From 2-01-FULL-41-14 sp046317875 (GTDB lineage Bacteria > Pseudomonadota > Alphaproteobacteria > UBA7879 > UBA5542), in NCBI GenBank assembly GCA_046317875.1, contig JBKCVN010000027.1, forward strand, positions 1 through 28,356: a stretch of DNA of 28,356 bases. Reading direction: 5' to 3'. Position 1 is the stretch's first letter, and the number at the start of each line of letters is the position of its first letter. Positions 15,909 through 24,471 of this stretch are shown one piece after another. A program made the position numbers and the translations under genes. A model generated the notes under the pieces. The model was given only the letters and a program-made list of their open reading frames with translations, did no database searches and was not told the DNA's origin.

Positions 15909-16203
15909 TCTTTTCCTTAATTAAATAATGTTTTTATGCATACGATTTCCAGATTTACCCTATTTTGGGGGGAAAAAGAAGTCGAAAGATGAAAATCCCC
16001 CGGTTTTTATTAAAAAAAGAGTCATTTTTAAAAAATTCTTTTTTTTCAAATTGTTGAGGCCAACTCCCATCTATGCTTTTTTTTCATATCTTTTATGTAA
16101 AAAAGGGTTGCATAGTTACCCTGAACCCGCGTATATACATGATTTAAATAGATTTTTTATATTAAGACATCATTTAACGTTATATTTATTTAAGGAGACA
16201 ACC

Positions 16204-17787
16204 ATGAATTTAATCAGAACAACTGCCCTTTCCCTAGTATTGGCCCTGGGCCTTCATACGGCATACGCTGCGGGGGCAGACGCCGAATCCCCTGAAAACA
16301 AAGCCCACGCTCGGGTTCTTTCAACAATGCAGGACGAGATCAAAAGTCATGTTACGGATATTGTTAAGGGCAACGGCACTCCTATTTCTAAGCTAGAAGC
16401 ATTAAAACTATTTTTGTCAGCTAACGAATTACCTTTCCCAGCTTCAACTCTTACTCAACAAAATGCTCTTCCTCTTATCCGGAATAGCAATATCGATAAA
16501 CTGATGGGATTATTTGAGGAAGGCGGACTTCTAGAATCAATCATTACATCTACAGAAGACTTCAAGAGCAGAAAAACAGCCGCCCTTGAGGAAGAAAAGG
16601 CGAGAGCCGAGCTTGTAACCCTTAGGGGCCTAAAGGAAACCCTTCAGGGAGAAAGTGCGGCACAACAGGAACGCATTACCGGATTAGAAGCAGAATTAGC
16701 CACCACCCAGAAAGCTTTGCGCACCCAGCAGGACGCGAAAGCCCAAGAACCCAAAGCCGCCGGTGATGATGGGGCCGCAGACCTGGAAGCCCGCCAAAAT
16801 CGGGTACTGAAGCACATGAAAAAGGAAGTGAGGCAGACCGTAAAAGAGATTATGGATGCTAGAAAACCCCTTGCCACTATATACCACTTATTAAGGACTC
16901 GCCTTCCTGCTCAGGGGTTACCTAAGGTACACGACGAAATATTCTATAATAATGTAAAGAGGTTTGTTCCTCTGATTGCCGATAGCAACCTGAACCATTT
17001 CATGGACCTTATGGAGACATTAGGGCTAAACGACCACATCACCAGTTCTTCTGCCTTTGCTGAGAGAGTAGCCAATGACGAACCCTTAGATATGGAAGAA
17101 ATGCTTGCCAAGCTTGAGGCTGATTCTAAAACCCACGCAGACAAGCTTATGGCTCGTAATGGTGCAAGAATAAGAGCTGAAAAAGAAGCAGAATATTTAA
17201 GAGAACAATTAGCCACCGCCACCCAAAAACTTGCTGAAGCTGAAGAGACCCTTAAAAACAGTACCCAGAGGTGCAAAGCTGATATGGTTCGTGTAAATGC
17301 TGAAAATGCCGAGCTTGTAACCCTTAGGACACTAAAGGAAACCCTTCAGGGAGAAAGTGCGGCACAACAAGAACGTATTACCGCATTAGAAGCCGAATTG
17401 GCCACCGCCCAGGAAGCTTTGCGCATCCAGCAGGACGCGAAAGCCCAAGAGAACGACTCTGCCCTTTATTGGAGGGCGTTGTACCAGCAAGCCCTGACCC
17501 GCATCCAAGATTTGGAAGGGGCGTCCCCTTCGGAAACGGAAAGCACCACGTCGTCACAGGGAAGCTGGACTTTTATCACAGATCCGACTTTTCAGGACAC
17601 CATTCAAGAAGCCCAGGAAAAAATCGCCTCTCTTCAACAGATGGTGAAGAAAACCCAAGCCGACCTTCAGGGCAAACTGAAAGAGGTTGAAGAAGAGCGC
17701 GATGAACAGGCCGACGAGGCCCAAAAGCTGTCCCAGGCCAATGAAATATTAAAAAAGGCGATTATAAAGGTTTTAGAGCGCCCATAA
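16204..17787 (+). CDS. Large exported coiled-coil protein with two copies of a helical module
   Basis: The start follows AAGGAG by six bases; the upstream extension of the frame has no ribosome site. Residues 1-22 are a signal peptide nearly identical to that of the next gene. Residues about 33-120 form a helical module ending in ITSTEDF; residues about 193-285 form a second, diverged copy ending in ITSSSAF. Between and after them are Glu/Ala/Lys-rich coiled coils, including a 47-residue block present twice (136-182 and 370-416) whose 141 bases are almost the same. The C-terminal 100 residues are again coiled coil. One Cys (359). It resembles SMC-like or tropomyosin-like rods only by composition. 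Probably a fibrous exported or periplasmic protein; function unknown. Confidence 0.8.
   Translation: MNLIRTTALSLVLALGLHTAYAAGADAESPENKAHARVLSTMQDEIKSHVTDIVKGNGTPISKLEALKLFLSANELPFPASTLTQQNALPLIRNSNIDKLMGLFEEGGLLESIITSTEDFKSRKTAALEEEKARAELVTLRGLKETLQGESAAQQERITGLEAELATTQKALRTQQDAKAQEPKAAGDDGAADLEARQNRVLKHMKKEVRQTVKEIMDARKPLATIYHLLRTRLPAQGLPKVHDEIFYNNVKRFVPLIADSNLNHFMDLMETLGLNDHITSSSAFAERVANDEPLDMEEMLAKLEADSKTHADKLMARNGARIRAEKEAEYLREQLATATQKLAEAEETLKNSTQRCKADMVRVNAENAELVTLRTLKETLQGESAAQQERITALEAELATAQEALRIQQDAKAQENDSALYWRALYQQALTRIQDLEGASPSETESTTSSQGSWTFITDPTFQDTIQEAQEKIASLQQMVKKTQADLQGKLKEVEEERDEQADEAQKLSQANEILKKAIIKVLERP
16609..17451 (+). repeat. 141-bp direct repeat inside the coiled-coil gene
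   Basis: Bases 16609-16749 and 17311-17451 are equal in length and differ at only about a dozen positions (both start GAGCTTGTAACCCTTAGG and end GACGCGAAAGCCCAAGA). The copies are in the same reading frame, 702 bases apart, so one arose by a recent in-frame duplication, perhaps together with the module between them. Confidence 0.9.
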
Positions 17788-17818
17788 AATCCTCAGACCC
17801 TTCATGAGGCACACATCC

Positions 17819-18210
17819 CTGGACCCCCGCCTCCGCGGGGGTGACAGTGGTGGGGGCCGTGTCACAGTTACACTCCCGTCATTGCGCGGAGGGCCCACGG
17901 TCCGACAAAGCAATCCACCTTCCTTTCTTTTTGTCATTCCCGCAGAGGCGGGAATCCATCTTTCTTTTCCCACTATAGGTACCACCGACCCAGCGGCACA
18001 CATCCCTGGACCGCCCCCTCCACGGGGGTGACAAGGGTGTGGTTGCCATCCCAGTCCCTCCTTTTGGCACACCCACCTCCTCCTTCGTCCTCCCGCGCCT
18101 CCTCTTGTCATTCCCCCATAGGCGGGAATCCCTCTTCCTGTTCTTCTCCACCACAGGCGCCACCATCCCAGCCACACACCTCCCTGGACCCCCACCTCCG
18201 CGGGGGTGAC
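17819..18210. repeat. REP-type repeat cluster 5 (B, C, A, B, A, B)
   Basis: B (17819-17845), C (17877-17919), A (17932-17959), B (18006-18032), A (18105-18131) and B (18184-18210). It fills the space after the stop of the first coiled-coil gene. The rest of the gap to 18444 is AT-rich and holds the ribosome site and presumed promoter of the second coiled-coil gene; no gene is seen there. Confidence 0.9.
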
Positions 18211-18444
18211 AATAATAAGGGTTTCTTTTTTCAGAATTCCCAAGGTTTTAATAGATTGATTTTACATGAATATTTTTTATCAATTTTAAAAAAAGATAAA
18301 TTTTCAAATGGCACAGAATAACAATGTTATGTTTCTTTAATCATATCAGCCATGCGGCAAAAACCGTTGAATAAAAGTCATATATAGTGCTTATACACAA
18401 CTAGTAAATTTTACTTAAATTATTATATTAATAAGGAGACAACC

Positions 18445-20421
18445 ATGAATTTAATCAGAACAACCGCCCTTTCTCTGGTGTTGGCCCTGGGCCTTCATAT
18501 GGCGCAGGCCGCACCATCCATCGAGGACGAAAGCCGTACAGAAGCGATGGAGAAAGCCAGATCTACTTTAAAAAATCAAATTGAAGACATCATTATTAAT
18601 TCGACACATACCCCAACACTAAAATTCCAACATCTTCAAGCCCTATTAAATAAAAACGAATTAAGTAGTGCTGCTTTTTATTTGGATGCAAACAAACGAA
18701 GCGTAGGACAATGGATCCTCAACAAAAACACCGATGCCCTATTGGGTTATCTATATGAAAATGAACTGGATTTAATGATCCATTCCACTTCCATATTTGA
18801 GGAATTATATGCGAATATTTTTGCCAAAAAAACAGCCGCCGCTAAGGAAGAAAAGGCGAAAGCCTTTGGAGCCAAAGTTTTAGAAGGCGCAGGTGTTGCT
18901 GCCGGTGGTGCCACTTTGGATGAAGACGCAAAAGAAGCCCTTCAAAAACACTTTGAAACTCTAACAAAGGAAAAAGATGCTAAGATCGACGAGCTCGAAG
19001 AGGAAAAACGCACCAAAACCGAAACAATCGGTAAATTTGAACGCGATATGGAAACCGAACGTGCACGGGTCACCAAACTAGAACAGGAATTGGCCGAAGC
19101 CCGCACAACACATGACCTCGAATTGGAACAAAAAGAAAAAGAAATCACAGAGGTTGATACAGAACACAAAACCATTCAAAATGAGCAACGCACAAAAATT
19201 GCTGAATTGGAAGGTCAGATTAAAAAATTGGAAGACCAACTGACTGCCGCCAAAGCCGATGCAGGCGCCCCTGTGAAAGACGAGTTAGACGCTGTGAAAG
19301 ATGCTCTCGACAAAGCCACTAAAGAGCTTGAGGCATCTAAAGCTGCGGTGATAAAGCAAACACAAGATCACCGAGCTACAATCGCTGCTTTAGAAGATGA
19401 AAAAGCAGGCATTCAGGAAGCTCTTAACGAATTGGAAAAAGAGTTAAAAACTTCCAAGGCTACCCTTTCTGAAAAAGAAAAAAAAGTTCTCGAGCTCGAG
19501 ACTAACATTCAAACCCTAGGGGCCCAAAAAGCCAGTGCTGATGCAGAGACACAAGAGGACTTGAAGCTCCTTAATGAAACATTGGCAATCAACGTAGTGG
19601 AAGCTGAGAAAAAAGCAAAGGAAGCTGAAGGCAAAGTTGCTAAGCTTGAAGAAGAGATTCAGGCTTTGAAAGCAACAGCCACAGACGGTTCACGCAACGA
19701 GGTTCAAGCCGATCTTGATAAAGCCCAGAGAGAGCTTACTGCAGCCCAGGCCAAGCTTACAGAGAATGAAGATGCGCACAAGGCTGAAAAAACAAGACTG
19801 GAAGGGGAAAAAATCGCCCTCACAGAAGAACGAGACCTTTTGAAAGCAAACCTAGCAGCTGCAACTGCCCGTGCTGCTGCCCCCGTTGGTGCTGATTCAA
19901 AAGAATTAGAAAATGCTAAGCAGACGATCAAGGCACATGCGGCAGCGTTGGACGACCTTGGGAAACAAAACAAAGCCCTACAAGATACTAATGCAGCTCT
20001 CAAAGCTGATTTAGATGCTCAGAAAAAAGATCTTGATACGCTTCGAGCCAACGCTGAGGCCGCAGCCAAAACCACTGAACAGACTCAAACCCAAGTGCCG
20101 CAGCTAGAGGCTCAACTGACTGCTCAAACTCAACGTCTTGCTCAACTGGAAAAGGTTGAAGAAGAAAATAAAGCTCTGAAAGCCCGAGTAGATGAGATAG
20201 CAGAGCTTGAACGTAGGGTGAACGAACTGAAAACTTTGAGTGAAGCTACAAAGATTATCCCTACTACTAAGGTTGATTGGGAACTATTCATGGGCAAGAA
20301 GGGGGTAATAACCAAGGCAGGGATGGATTTCTTGAAAAGACTTAGAGATGCAACACTGAAGGCCGATACAGAGTCTCCTTCTTCACCAAAGGGCGAAGGC
20401 GCTGCAGGAAGCAACCAATAA
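18445..20421 (+). CDS. Large exported coiled-coil protein (658 aa), paralogue of the preceding gene
   Basis: AAGGAG and the first 19 codons almost copy those of the gene at 16204. After the signal peptide (cleaved near residue 22) comes the same helical module (about 29-118, ending in IHSTSIF), then the shared motif Lys-Lys-Thr-Ala-Ala-Ala-Lys-Glu-Glu-Lys-Ala-Lys-Ala. From about 160 to 625 it is one long coiled coil rich in Glu, Lys, Ala and Leu with clear heptads (AKIDELEEEKRTKTETIGKF and similar). The last 50 residues are a short globular-looking part and a Ser/Gly tail. There is no Cys. Such long rods in bacteria serve as spacers, filaments or surface fibres; which applies here is unknown. 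A clear terminator follows. Confidence 0.82.
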   Translation: MNLIRTTALSLVLALGLHMAQAAPSIEDESRTEAMEKARSTLKNQIEDIIINSTHTPTLKFQHLQALLNKNELSSAAFYLDANKRSVGQWILNKNTDALLGYLYENELDLMIHSTSIFEELYANIFAKKTAAAKEEKAKAFGAKVLEGAGVAAGGATLDEDAKEALQKHFETLTKEKDAKIDELEEEKRTKTETIGKFERDMETERARVTKLEQELAEARTTHDLELEQKEKEITEVDTEHKTIQNEQRTKIAELEGQIKKLEDQLTAAKADAGAPVKDELDAVKDALDKATKELEASKAAVIKQTQDHRATIAALEDEKAGIQEALNELEKELKTSKATLSEKEKKVLELETNIQTLGAQKASADAETQEDLKLLNETLAINVVEAEKKAKEAEGKVAKLEEEIQALKATATDGSRNEVQADLDKAQRELTAAQAKLTENEDAHKAEKTRLEGEKIALTEERDLLKANLAAATARAAAPVGADSKELENAKQTIKAHAAALDDLGKQNKALQDTNAALKADLDAQKKDLDTLRANAEAAAKTTEQTQTQVPQLEAQLTAQTQRLAQLEKVEEENKALKARVDEIAELERRVNELKTLSEATKIIPTTKVDWELFMGKKGVITKAGMDFLKRLRDATLKADTESPSSPKGEGAAGSNQ

Positions 20422-20471
20422 CCCTTCTTTTCTTCCCGGTGACAAGTTCACCTGGGGGAATCCCGAAAAAG

Positions 20472-20497
20472 GCCAAGGTTATCCTTGGCTTTTTTTT
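20472..20497 (+). terminator. Intrinsic terminator of the second coiled-coil gene
   Basis: GCCAAGG-TTAT-CCTTGGC forms a 7-bp stem with a 4-base loop, followed by eight T, about 50 bases after the stop codon. Confidence 0.9.
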
Positions 20498-20535
20498 GTG
20501 GGTTGGGGTGCATACAGTTCCTGACATCACACCCC

Positions 20536-20671
20536 CGTCATTGAGCAGAGGGCCAACGGTCCCACAAAGCAATCCACCTTATTGCTATTGTCACTCTACA
20601 TATCCTGCCCGCACCCCTATCTTGCCATCCCCGCGTCCCCTTCTGTCATTCCCGCGCAGGCGGGAATCCAA
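20536..20671. repeat. REP-type repeat cluster 6 (C, A)
   Basis: A C unit with GGGCCAACGGTCCC at its centre (20536-20580) and a perfect A unit (20644-20671). There is no B unit. It lies directly after the terminator of the coiled-coil gene. Confidence 0.8.
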
Positions 20672-20797
20672 ATGGAAAAAGTCATGCTTATTTTAATGAT
20701 CAGCCGAAAAAATAAAATTATTTTTTTACTAGATTTTAAAAATCCTTTTTAATAAAATATACTAAATAACATAATCTCGTTAAAACAGGGTTAATCG

Positions 20798-21265
20798 ATG
20801 ATTTTTATTTTATCATTTTTATTGTCTGTTCTTAGTATTTCTTTCATATCACACGCTTCACCTCAAGACGTTTCCCCGGATAATGGATTTTTACACCCCC
20901 AAAGAACTGTGGGGATGACAAACGACAGTCGACAAAAATACAGGCTAGACTGCATACAATATGAAATGGAAAAGATGTCCGCCTATTTTGATCAATTTAT
21001 CCTAAGTCGACTAAAAAAGAAGCTAGACTCCCTAAAAGATCTCTACAGTATATTGGCTGGCCATAATAGGCCACCACAAAAAGAGGACTGTGAGGTTGTA
21101 TTTCAAAGTATTCAGAAAGCGATCGTAGATGTCAGAAAGGAATTAACTAAAGATTACTCCTGCCCAGAGTCAGTTAGTGTTATTCATAAACGATGGTTGA
21201 ATATAGTAAAAAATCTAATGAATATAGAAAACTGGATACAGCCAGAGCCCATGCATGCTCAGTAA
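20798..21265 (+). CDS. Small exported protein (155 aa), possibly frameshifted near its end
   Basis: The first 20 residues are a signal peptide (MIFILSFLLSVLSISFISHA). The mature part is polar and helical, with Cys at about 52, 98 and 126 and a likely helix pair (EMEKMSAYFDQFILSRLKKK, then FQSIQKAIVDVRKELTKDY). No family recognised. The ribosome site is weak. After about codon 130 another frame (21193-21369) has a strongly protein-like Lys/Ala-rich ending, so the present C terminus may be the result of a frameshift. Confidence 0.6.
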   Translation: MIFILSFLLSVLSISFISHASPQDVSPDNGFLHPQRTVGMTNDSRQKYRLDCIQYEMEKMSAYFDQFILSRLKKKLDSLKDLYSILAGHNRPPQKEDCEVVFQSIQKAIVDVRKELTKDYSCPESVSVIHKRWLNIVKNLMNIENWIQPEPMHAQ

Positions 21266-21369
21266 GCCTATTAGAAAAGGCCCAGAAAAAGCCTGCTCAA
21301 GCGAAACAAACCTTTGAACACCCTAAAACAGCCCATCAAGCAAAAAAAAAGAAACCAGCCAAAACATAA
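21193..21369 (+). other. Overlapping 58-codon frame, likely former C terminus of the 20798 gene
   Basis: In the frame of base 21193 an ATG is followed by a helical Lys/Glu-rich segment and a low-complexity tail (LLEKAQKKPAQAKQTFEHPK, then KKKKPAKT) ending in TAA. This looks more like a natural protein end than the final residues of the upstream frame. No ribosome site precedes the ATG. The simplest reading is that one insertion or deletion near 21190 separated it from the 20798 gene. Confidence 0.4.
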
Positions 21370-21460
21370 TTTTATATTGAAACCCCTTTTTTCCGGGTTG
21401 CCAGACCTCTTTTTTTTCATTAGAACCAGCCCTAACTAACCTTATATGAAAGGGTTTAAC

Positions 21461-21721
21461 ATGCGTTTTACTCCATTTTCTTACTTCACATTAATTGCGG
21501 CCTGTTTGGGTCTTTATAACGGCGTGGCCGCCCCTGCCAATAATGATCTTTCATCCCCTACCCTCAGTCGTTCAGATGCAACACCACCCCCCACCTCGCC
21601 TCATAATCCTTTGCAGCAAAGGTCTTTATTACAACTTTTCCCTTTAACGCATGGCTTCAAACCCTTGGTACAACCATCTAAATCTCATGTGTGGGGTTCA
21701 CAGACTGAAACCATACCATGA
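21461..21721 (+). CDS. Small exported Pro/Ser-rich protein (86 aa)
   Basis: GAAAGGG lies eight bases before the ATG at 21461; an ATG 15 bases earlier lacks such a site. Residues 1-24 are a signal peptide (RFTPFSYFTLIAACLGLYNG, cleavage after GVA). The mature 60 residues are rich in Pro, Ser and Thr with no predicted helix pattern and no Cys. It could be the start of a longer protein that was truncated. Function unknown. The gap from 21722 to 21930 holds only the short frame noted at 21838. Confidence 0.5.
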   Translation: MRFTPFSYFTLIAACLGLYNGVAAPANNDLSSPTLSRSDATPPPTSPHNPLQQRSLLQLFPLTHGFKPLVQPSKSHVWGSQTETIP

Positions 21722-21837
21722 ATTATGACCATAAAAACCCAGCACCGCCAATCATCCAAATGTCAACAATCATCTAGGTAAAGTCATATGAAAAATAGAA
21801 TAGGTCCCCGTCCATGAACAAGCCTTTAGGGTATTTT

Positions 21838-21927
21838 ATGAAAAAAACTTTATTTGATTTTGCGGCCGTGTTGAACTTTTCATATCCCTTGGGTTACAGA
21901 ACAATAACCATCAGTTCCAGGGGCTAA
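21838..21927 (+). other. 29-codon frame just upstream of the 21931 gene
   Basis: ATG at 21838, seven bases after TAGGG, opens Met-Lys-Lys-Thr-Leu-Phe and ends in TAA three bases before the next gene's ATG. It could be a leader peptide coupled to the next gene or the remnant N terminus of a lost exported protein. Nothing more can be said. Confidence 0.3.
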
Positions 21928-21930
21928 TTG

Positions 21931-22689
21931 ATGGTCAAATTTTCTGTGTTTCATATAACACTTCTTTTAGTTAAGTGCTTATGGTCTGTGGCTTATTCCA
22001 GCCTGGCACCCCTTCCCCCCGAATTCGATCCTGCTGCCTTGAATCCTCATAACAATACGGTCCAACTACCCCTATCAAAAGAAGATATTTATGGTGATGT
22101 GGGTCGAATGCAGGTTGAAAATCATACTTTGAACAATCACATCAATACAGTGCTTCGGTTAACGCACCAAATTTTGTTCAATCACAATCAGATTATGGAA
22201 CAAACCAAGGCCCTCCTGTCCAATCAAGAACTGGCCATAGGGTGGAAAAGGGCACAGATAACGGCGCTGGAAGAGGGTATCACGTCTCTTTCTCACACAG
22301 GATCCGCCATTCCCCCCGAATCTATCCGCACCTTAATTCAAAAAACAGCACTGATGATGCCGTCCCCCCACCCTGAAGAAGCCCCTACCACTGCTCAACC
22401 CCCTTCGGCCTCCCCTAGTCAGGGGAATCCTCCTTTGCCTCCTATAAACAAGTTTACAATAGATAATCTTACTCACATTAAACTTTACTTTACCAATAGA
22501 AATTCATTAAAAAAAATTGAGCTTCAAACTGTGCTGGCTGAATATCAGGTAGAGAAAACAAGGCTTTTGAAATCCTTGGCGGGCTGGCATACGAAGCTAG
22601 ACGCCAAATTACGTGAACTATTCCCAGATTTTCGCCGCCTTCATGAGAAATATCAGGCCCTCATCGCCCAGATCCAGTCCACCCCCTAG
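21931..22689 (+). CDS. Exported helical protein with Pro-rich linker (252 aa)
   Basis: The ATG at 21931 follows AGGGG by nine bases. Residues 1-23 are a signal peptide (MVKFSVFHITLLLVKCLWSV and cleavage near AYS). A first helical part (about 58-135) with His/Asn-rich heptads (TLNNHINTVLRLTHQILF) is joined by a Pro/Ser-rich linker (about 147-178) to a second helical part (about 180-250, LAEYQVEKTRLLKSLAGWH). No Cys in the mature protein. This helix-linker-helix plan recurs among the exported proteins here. No family recognised. Confidence 0.7.
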   Translation: MVKFSVFHITLLLVKCLWSVAYSSLAPLPPEFDPAALNPHNNTVQLPLSKEDIYGDVGRMQVENHTLNNHINTVLRLTHQILFNHNQIMEQTKALLSNQELAIGWKRAQITALEEGITSLSHTGSAIPPESIRTLIQKTALMMPSPHPEEAPTTAQPPSASPSQGNPPLPPINKFTIDNLTHIKLYFTNRNSLKKIELQTVLAEYQVEKTRLLKSLAGWHTKLDAKLRELFPDFRRLHEKYQALIAQIQSTP

Positions 22690-22703
22690 AACGACCATTC
22701 ATC

Positions 22704-22870
22704 CCTGGACCCCCGCTTCCGCGGGGGGGGTGACAAGGGTGGGGCCCATGTTGCCATCACAACTCCTTCATTGCGCGAAGGGCCAACGGTCCCACAAAGC
22801 AATCCATCTTTCTTTTTTTACCATACCCACCACCCCAGCTTCGTTCATCTCCTGGACCCTCCTCCTATTG
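22704..22870. repeat. REP-type repeat cluster 7 (B, C and a worn B)
   Basis: A B unit with eight consecutive G (22704-22734), a C unit (22767-22808, GGGCCAACGGTCCC) and a worn B (about 22846-22870). It starts 15 bases after the stop of the previous gene, like most clusters here. Confidence 0.8.
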
Positions 22871-22956
22871 GACACAGTCCAGCTTTTTCACCCTAGCTTT
22901 TCCTTGCATTCCCCGATATAATTAAGGAACAACATTAAATAAGGGAGGCTTTAGGC

Positions 22957-23547
22957 ATGACTGCTGGTTTACTGTTTTTTGGTTTCTTCTGGGCCATTTT
23001 TATTCTCCCGTCGCACCTTTTCAGCAGTCCTGAATCTGCCTGCCCCCCACAGTCTCCCTCCCCCATAACAAGGGCCCAACATTTAAATGATCTACGTGCC
23101 CAAAAAGAAAAAATCAAACTCCCCAGCTGGGCCGACTATCAAGAGTGTTTCAAAAGTTGGAGAAACAAATTAGAATCCAGCCCTTCAGCATCCCAGCCTT
23201 CCGCCGCACCCTATAATGACCTGACCCTTGAAATTCGTACCCATGCCCAAATGATGATCCAAGCCCTTCAATTAGATCGCCATGCAAAGTATATCGCAAA
23301 AAGCATTGTACTTCCTGGATCCCTACTTATTTTACCGTCCCAATCCCCTGAGGTCGATAAGTTTATGAAGAAGCATTGGCCCACTCCTAGCCTTACAAAT
23401 ATGCACGCTCTAGAAAAGGCTTTTCAGCATCTTCTCAGAAAACTCGATCCTGGCATGCCTCATGTCCCCCCCATGGAAGATGGTCCAGCCCAGGATGAAG
23501 GGGTCGACCTCAGTTCTTCGCTGGATTCTACCCTTTCACTTTCATAA
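22957..23547 (+). CDS. Exported protein (196 aa), first gene of a four-gene run
   Basis: GGGAGG precedes the ATG. A signal peptide covers about 25 residues (TAGLLFFGFFWAIFILPSHL). The mature part has Cys near 29 and 64, helices at about 40-75, 92-115 and 145-165, and a Ser-rich acidic tail. No family recognised. The next gene starts 14 bases after its stop, and two more follow closely on the same strand, so the four are likely one operon. Confidence 0.7.
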   Translation: MTAGLLFFGFFWAIFILPSHLFSSPESACPPQSPSPITRAQHLNDLRAQKEKIKLPSWADYQECFKSWRNKLESSPSASQPSAAPYNDLTLEIRTHAQMMIQALQLDRHAKYIAKSIVLPGSLLILPSQSPEVDKFMKKHWPTPSLTNMHALEKAFQHLLRKLDPGMPHVPPMEDGPAQDEGVDLSSSLDSTLSLS

Positions 23548-23561
23548 ACCCCGCCCCACAG

Positions 23562-24092
23562 ATGTCAGCACAAAAAGGTTATTTTTTTCCATTCCGCGCC
23601 CTTCTTTATGGCATCCTATGGGGGTTATTAACCTTTGTGATTCCTGCCCCCTCCCGGGCGGGTGGGCCCCATCTTTTGCCCGATAATCCCTGTCCTGATT
23701 TAATTCATACCTGCATCCTTCATATTTCCAATCTGCCCGATGACGATACATCCTATTCTTCCGCAGCCACAGCGGTGCATAATTCGGTGGTGAATGGCCT
23801 GGTATATTTGATGGAACGAATCAATGGTTTTAAAGCTGAATTAAACGAACCCATATCCTTTAAAAACCCCAAAAAAACAGCCGAAGAATGGATGGTAGAC
23901 TGGCTACTGGATGTTTTCAGCCAACAAACCCTTATAGACCCTATTATACCCCTGTTAAACGAGCGCATGTTGCAAACCAAAGCCTTGCCGCAATTAAATG
24001 CCCTTTATGAAGAGGCCTATCAATTGGAAGGCCAGGTTCTTCAGGGATGGTCTCCTCTTCCTATGGGCCCAACACCCAAACACAGCAAATAG
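23562..24092 (+). CDS. Exported protein (176 aa), second gene of the run
   Basis: The ATG is 14 bases after the previous stop and has no clear ribosome site, which suggests translational coupling. Residues 1-33 are a longer signal peptide (FRALLYGILWGLLTFVIPAP, cleavage after SRA). The mature protein has two Cys close together (about 44 and 51, PCPDLIHTC) and is helical to about residue 165. Unknown function. Confidence 0.68.
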   Translation: MSAQKGYFFPFRALLYGILWGLLTFVIPAPSRAGGPHLLPDNPCPDLIHTCILHISNLPDDDTSYSSAATAVHNSVVNGLVYLMERINGFKAELNEPISFKNPKKTAEEWMVDWLLDVFSQQTLIDPIIPLLNERMLQTKALPQLNALYEEAYQLEGQVLQGWSPLPMGPTPKHSK

Positions 24093-24161
24093 AAGTTGAG
24101 TCAAACCCCATTTTTTGATCAGATAAAAAATATAACCATGCACACCAACGGGGGGCAATCC

Positions 24162-24449
24162 ATGATATTTATCAGCCTTATATACGGCCTTTTTGTAATG
24201 GGGCTATTTTATCCTGCATACAGCAAAAACGAAACAAAAACCGATGCCTCGCCCCGCCCTAGGCGCCTTTTACCCCCCCTACCCATTTGGGACACTGACC
24301 CTGTTTTTTCATCCCCCACATCCCCTTCGTCCATTCCGCCCTTACTGTCTTTAGACCACGCTTTTTCAATCATAAATTTTAACAACCCCCTATGGGGAGG
24401 AATCCCGCCTACCCATCGGCAGAAGCCCAATCATAACCCAGAACGATAA
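24162..24449 (+). CDS. Small exported Pro-rich protein (95 aa), third gene of the run
   Basis: The ATG at 24162 follows a GGGGGG ribosome-site-like run by six bases; starts further upstream (24138 or 24096) lack one. Residues 1-22 are a signal peptide (MIFISLIYGLFVMGLFYPAY). The mature part is short, rich in Pro, Ser and Arg, and seems unstructured. It resembles the 21461 product in kind. Unknown function. Confidence 0.5.
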   Translation: MIFISLIYGLFVMGLFYPAYSKNETKTDASPRPRRLLPPLPIWDTDPVFSSPTSPSSIPPLLSLDHAFSIINFNNPLWGGIPPTHRQKPNHNPER

Positions 24450-24471
24450 TTTTTTTACAAAGGAGCCTCCC

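Noticed and set aside
15928..16203. Upstream extension of the first coiled-coil frame
   Set aside because: Phe/Lys-rich, AT-rich leader without a ribosome site. The signal peptide and AAGGAG point to 16204.
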